NCBI GenBank assembly: GCA_021404685.1 | Contig: QWHC01000002.1 | Location: forward strand, 299,757-363,756 | DNA length: 64,000 nt | Reading direction: 5' to 3' | Origin: Chloroflexi bacterium CFX4 | GTDB lineage: Bacteria > Chloroflexota > Anaerolineae > Aggregatilineales > UBA2796 | Shown: positions 42,793-52,121 of the stretch, in pieces | How positions within the stretch are numbered: position 1 is the stretch's first letter | How the letters are laid out: every line of letters starts with the position of its first letter | Position numbers and translations under genes: made by a program | Notes under the pieces: generated by a model | Seen by the model: the letters and a program-made list of their open reading frames with translations, nothing else | What the model was told of the DNA's origin: nothing | Database searches by the model: none

Positions 42793-44022
42793 CTACTCTG
42801 CCACCTCGACGTTTTCGTCTTCGTCGCTATATTCTACCGCAACGGCGCTCTTTTGACCAGTGCCGGGCGGAATTACGGCGAGGATGGTGCCATATTCTTC
42901 CGTCCAACGGGCGCGTTCTTCATCGCTCACGTCTTTCAGGCTCAAGCCCAAGCGTTGGCGGTGGCTCTCGATGCTGATAATCCGCATGAGCAGCTTATCG
43001 CCTTCGCGCAGCACCTCCGTTGGGTCGTCCGGTGGCGGATCGCCCATTTGGTTGGTGTGCAACAGCGCCTCGATGCCCGGCTCCAGGCTGATGAAGGCGC
43101 CGAACTGTGCCACGCGGCTGATGGTGCCTTCCACCAACTGCCCAACGTGGTACATTTCATCAATGAGCGACCAGGGATTAGGTTGCAGGCGCTTCAGCGA
43201 AAGCCCAATGCGTTTGCTATCGTGATCAAGGCGCAGGATGTAGACATCCAGCTCTTGCCCAACGCTCAGCAGTTCACGCGGATGCTTGACGCGGTGCCAT
43301 GCCAGTTCGCTGATGTGGATCAGCCCGTCGGCGCCGCCCAAATCCACAAACGCGCCAAAATCGCGCAGCCCACTGACCACGCCGCGGCGCACTTCGCCCT
43401 CGTGCAGGTTTTCCAGAAGCGATTCTTTATTTTGATCGCGCTGCCCACGCTGTGCGTCACGCTGGCTCAGCACCAAGCGGCGGCGCTTACGGTTGACTTC
43501 GATGACCTTAATGTAAATCTTTTTGCCAACCAGATTCGCCATGTAGTCTTTGCGGTCATCTTCGCTCAAGCCGCGTGGCAGGTCTGCCACATGGCTGGCA
43601 GGGATGAAGCCGCGCAAGTTGCCGAATGGCACGATGATGCCGCCGCGGTTGGCATCGGCAACCACGCCTTCGACCACGTCGCCACTGTTCATCATCTCCT
43701 CAGCGCGTATCCAATCTTCGCTTTGGCGCGCTTGCGAGATGGAGACAACCAGATTGCCGTCCTGATCTTCGGGATTCATGACGATGATCGGCACGTCCTG
43801 CCCCACCTCGAACGTCATCCCTTCCATGCGTTCCAAGTCCGTGCGCGGCACGACTGCATCCCGCTTCATCTTGACATCAATAATGATGCCTTGCTCATCA
43901 ATGGCAAGGATCGTGCCAATCAGCAGGTCGCCGCGTTCGGGCTGTTCCATGCTGTTGAACGATTCTTCTAGCAAGGCGCGAAAGTCCATATCAGGACCTA
44001 ATCCAATAGCTGATGATTCCAT
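42793..44022 (-). CDS. rpsA: Ribosomal protein S1-like, four S1 domains
   Basis: A 409-residue RNA-binding protein with four S1/OB repeats at about 31-100, 115-190, 205-275 and 290-360. Signature pieces are [20 protein letters not shown] and [12 protein letters not shown] in the third and [20 protein letters not shown] in the fourth. The length and four repeats match the shorter S1 of Gram-positive-like lineages rather than the six-domain E. coli protein. ATG at 44020-44022 is preceded by GGAGAAAC; a longer frame upstream lacks S1 sequence. Acidic C-terminal tail ([10 protein letters not shown]). Confidence 0.93.
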   Translation of the reverse strand: MESSAIGLGPDMDFRALLEESFNSMEQPERGDLLIGTILAIDEQGIIIDVKMKRDAVVPRTDLERMEGMTFEVGQDVPIIVMNPEDQDGNLVVSISQARQSEDWIRAEEMMNSGDVVEGVVADANRGGIIVPFGNLRGFIPASHVADLPRGLSEDDRKDYMANLVGKKIYIKVIEVNRKRRRLVLSQRDAQRGQRDQNKESLLENLHEGEVRRGVVSGLRDFGAFVDLGGADGLIHISELAWHRVKHPRELLSVGQELDVYILRLDHDSKRIGLSLKRLQPNPWSLIDEMYHVGQLVEGTISRVAQFGAFISLEPGIEALLHTNQMGDPPPDDPTEVLREGDKLLMRIISIESHRQRLGLSLKDVSDEERARWTEEYGTILAVIPPGTGQKSAVAVEYSDEDENVEVAE

Positions 44023-44490
44023 GTTTCTCCGACCCCCTAAGGGTATTTTTTTTGATTTTTGGGTGAGGCGCACACCCACACACCTCACAGCCGCGCATGA
44101 GAAACGGCTGCAAAGCATGCTTGTGAAATAACGCTAATTGTGCGCGATGGTTATGCCAAACGGCGGAATGTACCGATGTAGATCGTTTGGTGAGCGCGTC
44201 TCAGCCTAAATCTTCCTCAGTATATCCGTTGGAAATGTGTTTGTCAAAGGGCAAACCGCGCAGTTTCAGGCAAAACGCCCAGCAACCCTATGCTAATCCA
44301 GCGCGTCCTATCGCTAAAGTGCTTTGGGCGTGGTCACCATCACGGGATACCTACTGCCCCACTCACCTCCGATCCCTTGTCCCCGCGCACGGATCACCCA
44401 ACACATTGCTCAAAAGTTCACACACAAAAGGCTTGTCCAATCTTTGTATACCCTTACAGTTTTTGTTAAAGGCTTGCACAAAATTGCTTA

Positions 44491-44519
44491 TTGCGGACAC
44501 TCGTTCAAATTGGTACAAT
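44491..44519 (+). promoter_or_regulatory. Possible promoter of the NYN-domain gene
   Basis: TTGCGG (44491-44496) and TACAAT (44514-44519) at 17-bp spacing, about 150 bp upstream of the gene. The rest of the 650-base gap (44023-44672) is AT-rich toward its right end and shows no credible gene, tRNA or repeat. Confidence 0.35.
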
Positions 44520-44672
44520 TGGTACTATGCGTGAATTGTTTGTTTTGTTTAAGGCTCTTTCAGATTTACACTTCGGCAATTTAGTTGATTATTAAAAAAT
44601 GCTCACCTGTTTAATGTTTTCACAATTATATTTTAATGCTGTCTCACTCGCAAAATACTTGGGGGATTTTGT

Positions 44673-46808
44673 ATGTCCGCTTATCTTATCGTAGATATAG
44701 AAGACTTACTGGGCGGTCTGCAACGGCGTGCCTTCGCCATTGATTTGTATGATTTGGCATCACGGCTGCGTAGCACGGCGGCATTGGCCGCCGGGCTGAT
44801 GAGTGTTGAGCGCCTTCAGGCGATTGCCATTGCTAACTGGGAAAGCCTGCAAGCGCTGAATAGCTCTGCCCAGCAGATTATGGAAGGGGCAGGCTTCCAG
44901 ACCTTCAATGTGGCAGAGCGCGCCGAATTTGCCGACGCCATGATGCAAGAATATTTCGCCAACGATCCACAACCAATTGACGAGCTGATCATTGTGGCAA
45001 CCAGCCCACAGGTGCTTTCGCTGATTGATCGGGTGCATAAGCGCAAAAATGCGCGTGTGCGCGTGTGGGCAGATAGCGCGCCTGAAGATGTAGATGATGT
45101 TATTTACCAGCCCCTTGAGTCAATCTTGGGCATCCAATCTAAGACGGTGGCGCTCTACATTGATTTTGAGAACATCGCCATCAGCCTGAACGAACAGGGC
45201 TATGCCGTCAACCTTGATCGGTTGGTGGAAGGCGTCAGCGCGCACGCTAAGGCGCATGGGCAGATCATTAAAATGGCAGCTTACGCGCCGTGGGGAAAGC
45301 GCGGCAGCCTGCCACCCCTGATCGACTCGGCAGGGCGCGAAGTCTCGGACGAGGCGAGCAGCCGCCTTGCCCTTGCCAATATTGATCCTGTCTTTAACCT
45401 GCCCGGCAAAAATAGCGCCGATATGCGGATTGCGAAAGATGTGCTTGCCGATAGCACACAGCCCAACTTTGCCGATATTTTCATCATCGCCAGCGGCGAC
45501 CGCGACTTTAACGAGGTCTTTTCCGCGCTGCGCGGGCGCAACAAACAGGTGATCGTCTGGGGCGTGCGCGGCAGCACCAGCCGCCTGCTGGAAACCAACC
45601 CATCCTTGCAGGTGGAATATCTGGACGACTTTCTAGGCTTGCCGCGCTACGAGGCATTTGTTGGGCAGCCAAGCACCTTGCCAAGCGTGGCAGTTGGCAG
45701 CGCTGGCACTGCCTTCACCCCTTCGCAGTGGTCAAGCCTGATCTTGCAGTATGATCGGCTGGCGGTTAGCGTTGGCAGCAACGACGTAACGCTAGAAGCG
45801 CTCCAAGAGCAGCTTCAAGAGACATACGCCGTTGTTTCGGCAGCACGCGGGCGCGATCTGATCATGCAGGCAGTGGCGATGGGCATTATGCGTCTCGTCC
45901 ACACCGACGGGCAGGACTTTGTGCAGCCGATTGATGAGCATTCCATTGTGGAGCGCACGCGCCTTGTCCGTGATCGCATCGTGCTGCGCGTGGCAAATAC
46001 GCTGGAAGTGCGCGGCTGGGAGTATGTGAACTACGGCTTTCTGCTGAAAGGCGTGGCGATGGATCGTGATTTGGACAAGCCCGGCATGAACGCTGATGAC
46101 GCTTGGCGCTCTGAATGGGTAGATTGCCTCGTGCGCGAGGGCATCCTGATCCGTGAGATGGTGCCGCACCGCCACAACCCTGAAGACCTTGTGCCAGTCA
46201 TCAAGTTGGCGCCGGATCTGCCGCCGATGGCACGCCCCGCACCGATTGGCATCAATGGCAGCACGCCCTCTTACGACGATCTTGATTCTTCATCAACGCA
46301 AGTCGTCAAGCGCGACCTTGAGACGGAAGATATGATGAAGCGCGTCATCGTCAGCGTGGATCAGTTCACCAGCTACCGCAATTTTACCTGGTGTCCGTTG
46401 GGCAGCTTGCACCGCCGTTTGCGCGCCTTTGATTCAGGCGTCACCTTTCAGCGCGCTGTGGAATGGCTGCAAGAGCTAGGCGCAGTGCGAATTGATGAGT
46501 ATGACAATCCTGAAAGCCCTTACAAAACAAAGGGCATTTCGATTGTGGAGTCTTCGACCATCACGCAAGAGACGCTGCGCGAACGCAACGCCTTCATACA
46601 AGCGCTGCTGCGCCTCTACGATCAGCGCCAGCCCATCAACGCGGTGAACATCACCCGCGAGACCGGCATCAGCGGCGCAGAACTGGCGCTGTGGATTTCG
46701 ATCATGGAAGCGGAGAACATCCTCAACCCGATCAACGGCAAGCCGGGCTTATACAGTCTGTTCCGCACGCACCACACCGTAAACTTAGTGGCGGAAACAC
46801 ACAGCTAG
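44673..46808 (+). CDS. Tandem NYN (PIN-like) domain protein with C-terminal helical/winged-helix regions
   Basis: A 711-residue cytosolic protein. Residues ~158-322 form a complete NYN/LabA-like nuclease domain. Its acidic residues sit in YIDFEN (Asp164), NSADMRIAKD (Asp250, Asp256) and SGDRDF (Asp276, Asp278), followed by VIVWG. Residues 1-135 look like a second, degenerate copy: LIVDIEDLL, an AEFADAMMQEYF helix, then IIVATSPQVLSLIDRV, where the SGDxDF acid pair is lost. The rest (about 345-700) contains several predicted winged-helix-like units, reminiscent of OST-HTH/LOTUS partners of NYN domains. GGGGGA precedes the ATG. The stop overlaps the convergent coaX stop. Likely an RNase or RNA-binding regulator. 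Confidence 0.82.
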   Translation: MSAYLIVDIEDLLGGLQRRAFAIDLYDLASRLRSTAALAAGLMSVERLQAIAIANWESLQALNSSAQQIMEGAGFQTFNVAERAEFADAMMQEYFANDPQPIDELIIVATSPQVLSLIDRVHKRKNARVRVWADSAPEDVDDVIYQPLESILGIQSKTVALYIDFENIAISLNEQGYAVNLDRLVEGVSAHAKAHGQIIKMAAYAPWGKRGSLPPLIDSAGREVSDEASSRLALANIDPVFNLPGKNSADMRIAKDVLADSTQPNFADIFIIASGDRDFNEVFSALRGRNKQVIVWGVRGSTSRLLETNPSLQVEYLDDFLGLPRYEAFVGQPSTLPSVAVGSAGTAFTPSQWSSLILQYDRLAVSVGSNDVTLEALQEQLQETYAVVSAARGRDLIMQAVAMGIMRLVHTDGQDFVQPIDEHSIVERTRLVRDRIVLRVANTLEVRGWEYVNYGFLLKGVAMDRDLDKPGMNADDAWRSEWVDCLVREGILIREMVPHRHNPEDLVPVIKLAPDLPPMARPAPIGINGSTPSYDDLDSSSTQVVKRDLETEDMMKRVIVSVDQFTSYRNFTWCPLGSLHRRLRAFDSGVTFQRAVEWLQELGAVRIDEYDNPESPYKTKGISIVESSTITQETLRERNAFIQALLRLYDQRQPINAVNITRETGISGAELALWISIMEAENILNPINGKPGLYSLFRTHHTVNLVAETHS

Positions 46809-47620
46809 GCTTGCGGTGCGCTGTGCGTTGGCGCGTTCAGCTCATAAATCAGGCGCAAGCCGTCTAGAGTCAGCGTCGGCGCAATGATCTCGATCACGGC
46901 GGTGTGCTGCTGGAACAAGCTTGCCAAGCCGCCGGTGGCGATCACTTTCGCCTGCGCGCCTTCAGGCATGGCAGCCTTCAGATGGTTCACCAAGCCTTCG
47001 ACCATGCACACATAGCCCAAAAACAAGCCGCTCTGGATGGCGTGCGTCGTGTTGCGCCCGATGGGCGAAGGCGGCGGCGCTAACTCTACCTTGTAAAGCT
47101 GCGCGGCGCGCCGCACCAATGCATCATGGGCGATGCCGATGCCCGGCGCAATGCTGCCGCCGATGTAGTTGCCTTGCCGCGAGATGATGTCAAAGGTGGT
47201 GGCTGTCCCAAAATCAATCACGATGGCAGGTCCGCCGTAAAGCTGATGGACGGCGGCGGCGTTCACAATGCGATCCGCGCCGACCTGCTCAGGATTATCC
47301 ACCTCAAGCTGAATGCCTAGCGGCGTGCGCGCATTGATGATCAGCGGCGCGATGCCGAGACTTTTGCGCGTCAGTTCGCCAAAGGCGTGCGTCAGCGGCG
47401 GCACCACGCTGGCAATCACCACGTCGCTCACCACAGCGTAGCTTAAGCCTGCATCGCGCAGAAAGCTGCGGAGCAGTGCCGCGTACTCATCCGGCATTTT
47501 GTCGTGGACGGTGCGCGCACGCCAATCATGCCGCCAGGCGCCACCATACCACAAGCCAAGCGTGATGTTGGTATTGCCAATATCAATTGCCAGCAAGGCA
47601 GTGCGTTCAGGGATGTGCAT
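46805..47620 (-). CDS. coaX: Type III pantothenate kinase
   Basis: A 271-residue ASKHA-fold kinase for the first step of coenzyme A synthesis. LLAIDIGNTNITLGLW (phosphate 1 motif) is near the N terminus, GADRIVNAAAVHQLYGGP and VIDFGTATTFDII in the middle, and VIATGGLASLF near the C terminus. ATG at 47618-47620 gives the normal start. It is the last gene of the pyrimidine operon, 16 bp after pyrFE. Confidence 0.94.
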   Translation of the reverse strand: MHIPERTALLAIDIGNTNITLGLWYGGAWRHDWRARTVHDKMPDEYAALLRSFLRDAGLSYAVVSDVVIASVVPPLTHAFGELTRKSLGIAPLIINARTPLGIQLEVDNPEQVGADRIVNAAAVHQLYGGPAIVIDFGTATTFDIISRQGNYIGGSIAPGIGIAHDALVRRAAQLYKVELAPPPSPIGRNTTHAIQSGLFLGYVCMVEGLVNHLKAAMPEGAQAKVIATGGLASLFQQHTAVIEIIAPTLTLDGLRLIYELNAPTHSAPQA

Positions 47621-47636
47621 TGCAAGTTCCTCGCTG

Positions 47637-49067
47637 CTAGGCATGTTCGCCGCGCAAAAAAGCGTCTACTTCAGCGCGCTGCGCCGCGCCCAGGTAGCCA
47701 ACGCGCTCCAGTTCGTCCAGCAGTTCGCGCAATGTGATCAGCGCGTGGAAGCGGTAGCCCTGTTCTTCAAGCGTCTGGCGGGCGCCTTGCCCACGGTCTA
47801 TGACCACCGCAATATCGCGCACATGCAGCCCAACCGCTTCTAAGCGTGCGATTGCCTCAAATTTGCTCTCACCCGTCGTGGCAAGATCATCCACCAACAG
47901 CGCAATGTCGCCGCGTGTGAAGACGCCTTCCACCGCAACACCGGTGCCGTAATCTTTTGCCTCACGGCGCGGATAGATGACTGAGCGCCCGGCAAGCTGC
48001 CCCGTCACCACGCCGATAGGCAGCGCCGCATATGGAATGGCTGCAATGTGGTTAAATGCCAACGGCTTGATCAGCTCTGCCAGCCACAGGCAGACATCGT
48101 GCAGGGCATGCGGAAAAGAGACCAAGCGGCGCAAATCAAGATAGATCGGCGACTCGGCGCCAGATTTCAGCTTGAACTTGCCAAAGCGCACACAGCCAGC
48201 ATCGCGCAGCGCCAGCGCCACGCGCCGCCGCTGAATATCACGCGGGGCGGGCAAGGCTGGCGTATGGGCAGCCCGCGCCGCGTTGATCGCATCGCACAGG
48301 CGCTGCGCCTCTGCACGCGGATCGGCAGCCCGCGCCAAACTGCGCGATGAGTTGATCAGCACACCGAGTCCATCCTCACGAATGCCGCCATGCACACACG
48401 ACTCCAGATCGCCCCCCTGCGCGCCGACGCCGGGAATAAGCAGCCAACTGCGCGGATCGGAACGCCGCAAATAGGCGAGATCGCTGCTATCGAGCGCGCT
48501 TGCCACCAACCCGACCCGATCTGCCTCGTTGAGCGCCTTCACCTGAGAGGCGATCACTTCCCAAAGCGGCTGAAAGGTATCGGTGGAAAGCTCTTGCACG
48601 GCACGCGCATCGGGATTGGTGGTGCGGCACAGCACAAAAACACCCTTGCCGCTGTAACTCAGGAACGGCGTCAGCACATCATAGCCCATGTACGGATTGA
48701 TGGTGATGGCGTCTGCCTCAAGGTAGGCGAAGGCAGCCGCCGCATAAGCATCGGCGGTGCTGGCAATATCGCCACGCTTGGCATCCAAGATGATCGGGAT
48801 AGTTGGATCGCGGCGGCGCACATAGGCGATCACCTCACGCAGCGCGGCGTAGCCCTCCGCGCCAAGCGCCTCAAAGAAGGCGCTGTTGGGTTTGAAGGCA
48901 CAGGCAAGGTCGTGCGTGGCGTCAATCAGGCGCAGGCAGAAGGCGTGCGCGGCGGCGGCAGTCTGTTCGGGCAGCAGGTCAGGGTGCGGATCAAGCCCAA
49001 CGCATAACAAGGAGTTGGTTGCGCTTGCCCGCGCTGCAAGGCGTTGAAAGAAGGTTGGTGTTGTCAT
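47637..49067 (-). CDS. pyrFE: Bifunctional orotidine-5'-phosphate decarboxylase / orotate phosphoribosyltransferase
   Basis: A 476-residue fusion catalysing the last two steps of UMP synthesis. Residues 1-275 are a type 2 PyrF (LCVGLDPHPDLLP, AFKPNSAFFEALG, ILDAKRGDIASTADAY). Residues ~285-476 are PyrE (FGKFKLKSGAESPIYLDLR, then YPRREAKDYGTG and the PRPP loop LLVDDLATTGESK). The domain order is PyrF then PyrE, the reverse of eukaryotic UMPS. It is 4 bp from pyrB. Confidence 0.94.
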   Translation of the reverse strand: MTTPTFFQRLAARASATNSLLCVGLDPHPDLLPEQTAAAAHAFCLRLIDATHDLACAFKPNSAFFEALGAEGYAALREVIAYVRRRDPTIPIILDAKRGDIASTADAYAAAAFAYLEADAITINPYMGYDVLTPFLSYSGKGVFVLCRTTNPDARAVQELSTDTFQPLWEVIASQVKALNEADRVGLVASALDSSDLAYLRRSDPRSWLLIPGVGAQGGDLESCVHGGIREDGLGVLINSSRSLARAADPRAEAQRLCDAINAARAAHTPALPAPRDIQRRRVALALRDAGCVRFGKFKLKSGAESPIYLDLRRLVSFPHALHDVCLWLAELIKPLAFNHIAAIPYAALPIGVVTGQLAGRSVIYPRREAKDYGTGVAVEGVFTRGDIALLVDDLATTGESKFEAIARLEAVGLHVRDIAVVIDRGQGARQTLEEQGYRFHALITLRELLDELERVGYLGAAQRAEVDAFLRGEHA

Positions 49068-49071
49068 GCGT

Positions 49072-50064
49072 TTATGCCTTACCTAGCACCAATGCCAAGA
49101 GCGCCATACGCACAAACAAGCCATATTCCATTTGGCGGAAATAGGCAGCCCGCGGATCGCTATCCACTTCCATGCTGATCTCGCCGACACGCGGCAGCGG
49201 ATGCATCAAGGTCATATCAGGCTTGGCAGCGCGCAGCACTTGTGGCGTGATGCTGTAGCTGTCTTTCAGGCGTTCGTACTCGTCGGCATCGGTGAAGCGT
49301 TCCTTCTGAATGCGCGTCACATACAGCACGTCAGTCTCTGGCAGCACGCCTTCCAGATCAGTGTGGCACTCTTGGCGCACGCCACGCGCTGACAGCGCGC
49401 TGACCAGCTCATCGGGCATGTTCAATGCCTGCGGCGAGACGTAGATCAGGCGGACGTTGAAGAGCGCCAGCAGCTTGGCCAGCGAATGCACGGTGCGCCC
49501 ATACTTCAGATCGCCCAGCATGGTCACCGTTAAGCCATCTATGCGCCCGCGCTCTTGCAGAATGGTGAAGAGATCAAGCAGTGCTTGCGTAGGATGTTCA
49601 CCAACGCCATCGCCAGCGTTGATGATCGGCTTGCGCGCATAGTGGGCAGCTAAGGCTGCCGAACCAACTTCATAGTGGCGCAGCACAATCACATCGGCGT
49701 AGCATTCCAAGGTGCGGATGGTATCCGGCAGCGATTCGCCCTTAGAGACGCTGGAGTAGCGCACCTCGCTAATCGGGATGACGGTGCCGCCCAAGCGCTG
49801 CATGGCAGCGATGAACGAGGATGAGGTGCGCGTGGAAGGCTCGTAGAACAAGTTGGCGAGGATGTAGCCCTTGAGCAAGTCCATCACGCCGATGCGCCGC
49901 ACCAGCAGGCGGAATTCTTCTGCCACATCGAAGATGTAGGCGAGATCGTGAACGTCGAACTGCGAGACGGAAAGAATATGCTTGCCTCTGAAGCGTCCGT
50001 CATACTGCGCCTCGAACGGCAAGCGGCTCGATTGGATGTTGATCGTGTTTGCCGCAAATGTCAT
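49072..50064 (-). CDS. pyrB: Aspartate carbamoyltransferase catalytic subunit
   Basis: A 330-residue enzyme that joins carbamoyl phosphate and aspartate. The carbamoyl-phosphate site [11 protein letters not shown] has Ser where many homologues have Arg-Thr-Ser, as in ATCases rather than OTCases. [32 protein letters not shown] and LMHPLPR are present. No pyrI regulatory gene adjoins. ATG at 50062-50064. Confidence 0.95.
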   Translation of the reverse strand: MTFAANTINIQSSRLPFEAQYDGRFRGKHILSVSQFDVHDLAYIFDVAEEFRLLVRRIGVMDLLKGYILANLFYEPSTRTSSSFIAAMQRLGGTVIPISEVRYSSVSKGESLPDTIRTLECYADVIVLRHYEVGSAALAAHYARKPIINAGDGVGEHPTQALLDLFTILQERGRIDGLTVTMLGDLKYGRTVHSLAKLLALFNVRLIYVSPQALNMPDELVSALSARGVRQECHTDLEGVLPETDVLYVTRIQKERFTDADEYERLKDSYSITPQVLRAAKPDMTLMHPLPRVGEISMEVDSDPRAAYFRQMEYGLFVRMALLALVLGKA

Positions 50065-50078
50065 AGCCCATATCCTGC

Positions 50079-51158
50079 TTATGTCTGATGAATCGGCGCG
50101 AGATTGCGCCCAAAGCCTGCCTGCACCCGAAACCTGCCACCCTCATAGACCGTTACACCGCGCAAAGTGACCGACTCAACGCGCCCGCGCAGCGTCCAGC
50201 CCTCGAAAGGCGTCCATGCGGCACGCGAATGCATGTGCGCGCCACGCGGCTGCCAAAGCGCGTCGGTATCCACCTCGATCCACGTCTGCTCCGGGTCACG
50301 GATGCCAAACAAACGGCGCGGATTATACGCCATACGCGCCAATACGTCATCGAGCGTCAGGCGTCCGTCGTGAACGGCAGTCAGCATCAGGGCAAAGGAT
50401 GTCTCGACGCCGGGGAAGCCGGGCGGCGGCGTGGCGCTGTCCTTCTCGCTGAGCAGGTGTGGCGCGTGATCGGTGGCGATGCAGTCAATGTATGCCATAT
50501 TTGCCCACAGCGCCGCCTGATCAGCGGGCGTTGCCAAGCGCGGGCGCACTTCAGAGCGTCCCTTGCCCAAGCGCGGCGCGTCCGCAAGGCTGAGGAATAA
50601 GTGCTGCGGACAGACCTCACAAGTCACGGCGATGCCGCGTTCCTTTGCCGCACGAATGAGCGCGATTTCATCGGCGCGGCTGACGTGCGCGATATGCACG
50701 CTGCGGTTTGCCAAGTGCGCGCACAGGATGGCGCTGGCAACCATCTGCCCTTCTGCGTGGCAGACAATCGGGCGATCTTTCGGAAAGCGCTCGAAATGCT
50801 CGCGCACCGTGTGCAGATCGTCGGCGTCAATCCGCAGCGTGCCAAAGGTATCATTCAGGTAGCACTTCAGGCCGCAGGTGCGCGGCGCAAGGTCTGCCGC
50901 AAAGGCGATGTTCTCCGCACAGGCACCCAGATAAATGCCGTAATCGCAGCAGGCACGCAGCGCGGCGGCGCGCTCCGCAAGGGCAAGGCTCGCAGAGTCG
51001 ATCAACGGCGGCTGTGTGTTGGGCATCGCCAACAGGGCTGTAATGCCGCCTGCCAGCGCGGCGCGTGTGCCGCTCTCGAAATCTTCCTTGTGTTCACCGC
51101 CCGGCTCACGCAAGTGGACGTGAACATCAATCAGGCTTGGCAGGCGAAGGCGTGGCAT
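50079..51158 (-). CDS. pyrC: Dihydroorotase, class I, CAD-like
   Basis: A 359-residue amidohydrolase. Metal site [10 protein letters not shown] at residues 11-20, then [20 protein letters not shown] and MPNTQPP. The conserved C-terminal ATDHAPH supplies the catalytic Asp. It begins directly at the barrel ([15 protein letters not shown]), so it lacks the N-terminal beta-sandwich part of typical ~425-residue bacterial class I enzymes and in this respect resembles the dihydroorotase domain of animal CAD. Fourteen bases separate it from pyrB. Confidence 0.93.
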   Translation of the reverse strand: MPRLRLPSLIDVHVHLREPGGEHKEDFESGTRAALAGGITALLAMPNTQPPLIDSASLALAERAAALRACCDYGIYLGACAENIAFAADLAPRTCGLKCYLNDTFGTLRIDADDLHTVREHFERFPKDRPIVCHAEGQMVASAILCAHLANRSVHIAHVSRADEIALIRAAKERGIAVTCEVCPQHLFLSLADAPRLGKGRSEVRPRLATPADQAALWANMAYIDCIATDHAPHLLSEKDSATPPPGFPGVETSFALMLTAVHDGRLTLDDVLARMAYNPRRLFGIRDPEQTWIEVDTDALWQPRGAHMHSRAAWTPFEGWTLRGRVESVTLRGVTVYEGGRFRVQAGFGRNLAPIHQT

Positions 51159-51179
51159 GGGCGCACCGGCACTCTCAAG

Positions 51180-51842
51180 TTACGGGCGAAAGGCAGCCAG
51201 CGGATCGCGTTCGCCTTGTTCTGCCAAGCGGCGTGCTTCCCGTGCGCGAGAGATGGCAGTATCTATCTCGAATTTGAGCCTATCGGGACTTGGCACAATC
51301 AAGACCAAGCCGCGCTCAAGGCGCACGCTGAAGAAGAACGGGTGCAGGCGCTTGCGAATTTGGCGCTCTGGCAGCGGATAGTCTGCCAACTCGATCTCTA
51401 GCACGCGGTCTTTATGCACTTTGCTCAGCCACTTGATCAGCACCTTATCGCGCCCGCGCACGTTTTTGGTCTCCAGCGCATCGCGTGGGATGGTCAGCTT
51501 GGTGGTGTTAATGCGCGCATAAGCACAGGCAACGCGCCCGCCGGCGGTGTTGATCAGCAGATAATCCGGCAGGCACTGGGCATAGGCTTGCCGCCCTTCC
51601 AACAGCGAGACGACAAACAAGCCAAGCCCGCTCAGCAGTGCCGCCAAGCCAATCACCGAGAGCTGCTCATAGGTGATGAATGCCTCTGCAAAGCGCAGTT
51701 CTGGCAGGTAGCGCGGCAACTGCGCCAATGCGCCAACGGCGACCAGCAGCACGCCCACCGGGCGGTAGCGGCGCGCCAAAAGACGGTATACAACCAATGG
51801 ATATTTGATGCCTGTTTTTGTTTCCGAGCCTTCACGCGCCAT
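51180..51842 (-). CDS. Membrane protein of unknown function at the head of the pyr operon
   Basis: A 220-residue protein with two hydrophobic helices (about 26-46 and 58-82) and a cytosolic domain of ~130 residues. That domain contains YLLINTAGGRVACAYARINTT and LEIELADYPLPERQIRKRL, a PH-like or beta-rich pattern. No family recognised. It lies 21 bp upstream of pyrC in the same direction, so it is probably co-transcribed. A minus-strand TAGAAT at 51885-51890 is a possible -10. Confidence 0.65.
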   Translation of the reverse strand: MAREGSETKTGIKYPLVVYRLLARRYRPVGVLLVAVGALAQLPRYLPELRFAEAFITYEQLSVIGLAALLSGLGLFVVSLLEGRQAYAQCLPDYLLINTAGGRVACAYARINTTKLTIPRDALETKNVRGRDKVLIKWLSKVHKDRVLEIELADYPLPERQIRKRLHPFFFSVRLERGLVLIVPSPDRLKFEIDTAISRAREARRLAEQGERDPLAAFRP

Positions 51843-52073
51843 AAGATTTAGCGATCCTTCCGTGAGCCTGTGGCATATGCGGCTATTCTAACACCAAAAC
51901 GGCAATAGCGCAGAAGGGCGTTTGGCGTAAAAGACCGACTATGCTGTTCACCGCTGCCATAAAAGGCTGTTATGTTTGCCCATCAGCGCTTTTTATCGAA
52001 ATTGTGATCTGTCATAAGCAAAACGTGATGAGTCGCACCTGTTTTTGAGGCTGAGCAGGCGTACACTGAAGCT

Positions 52074-52091
52074 GTATCCGCTGGCGGATAC
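52074..52091. promoter_or_regulatory. Inverted repeat upstream of the octaheme cytochrome gene
   Basis: Perfect 8-bp arms GTATCCGC / GCGGATAC around TG, about 30 bp upstream of ATG 52122 and just after a TACACT (52062-52067) that could be a -10. A plausible repressor or activator site for the sulfur module. Confidence 0.45.
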
Positions 52092-52121
52092 ATTGTGATT
52101 CAAGTGTAGGAAGCCGTCGCC

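Noticed and set aside
42739..43971. 410-codon plus-strand frame opposite the S1-like gene
   Set aside because: Antisense of a certain S1 protein; no domain visible.
44037..44060. ACCC..GGGT followed by eight T as a plus-strand terminator
   Set aside because: The stem is only three or four pairs and no plus-strand gene ends there.
44500..44530. GTTCAAATT motif considered as a tRNA T-loop
   Set aside because: No matching acceptor or anticodon stems around it.
44187..44534. 115-codon plus-strand frame in the 650-base gap before the NYN gene
   Set aside because: Unusual composition, no ribosome site and no recognisable motif; the gap looks non-coding.
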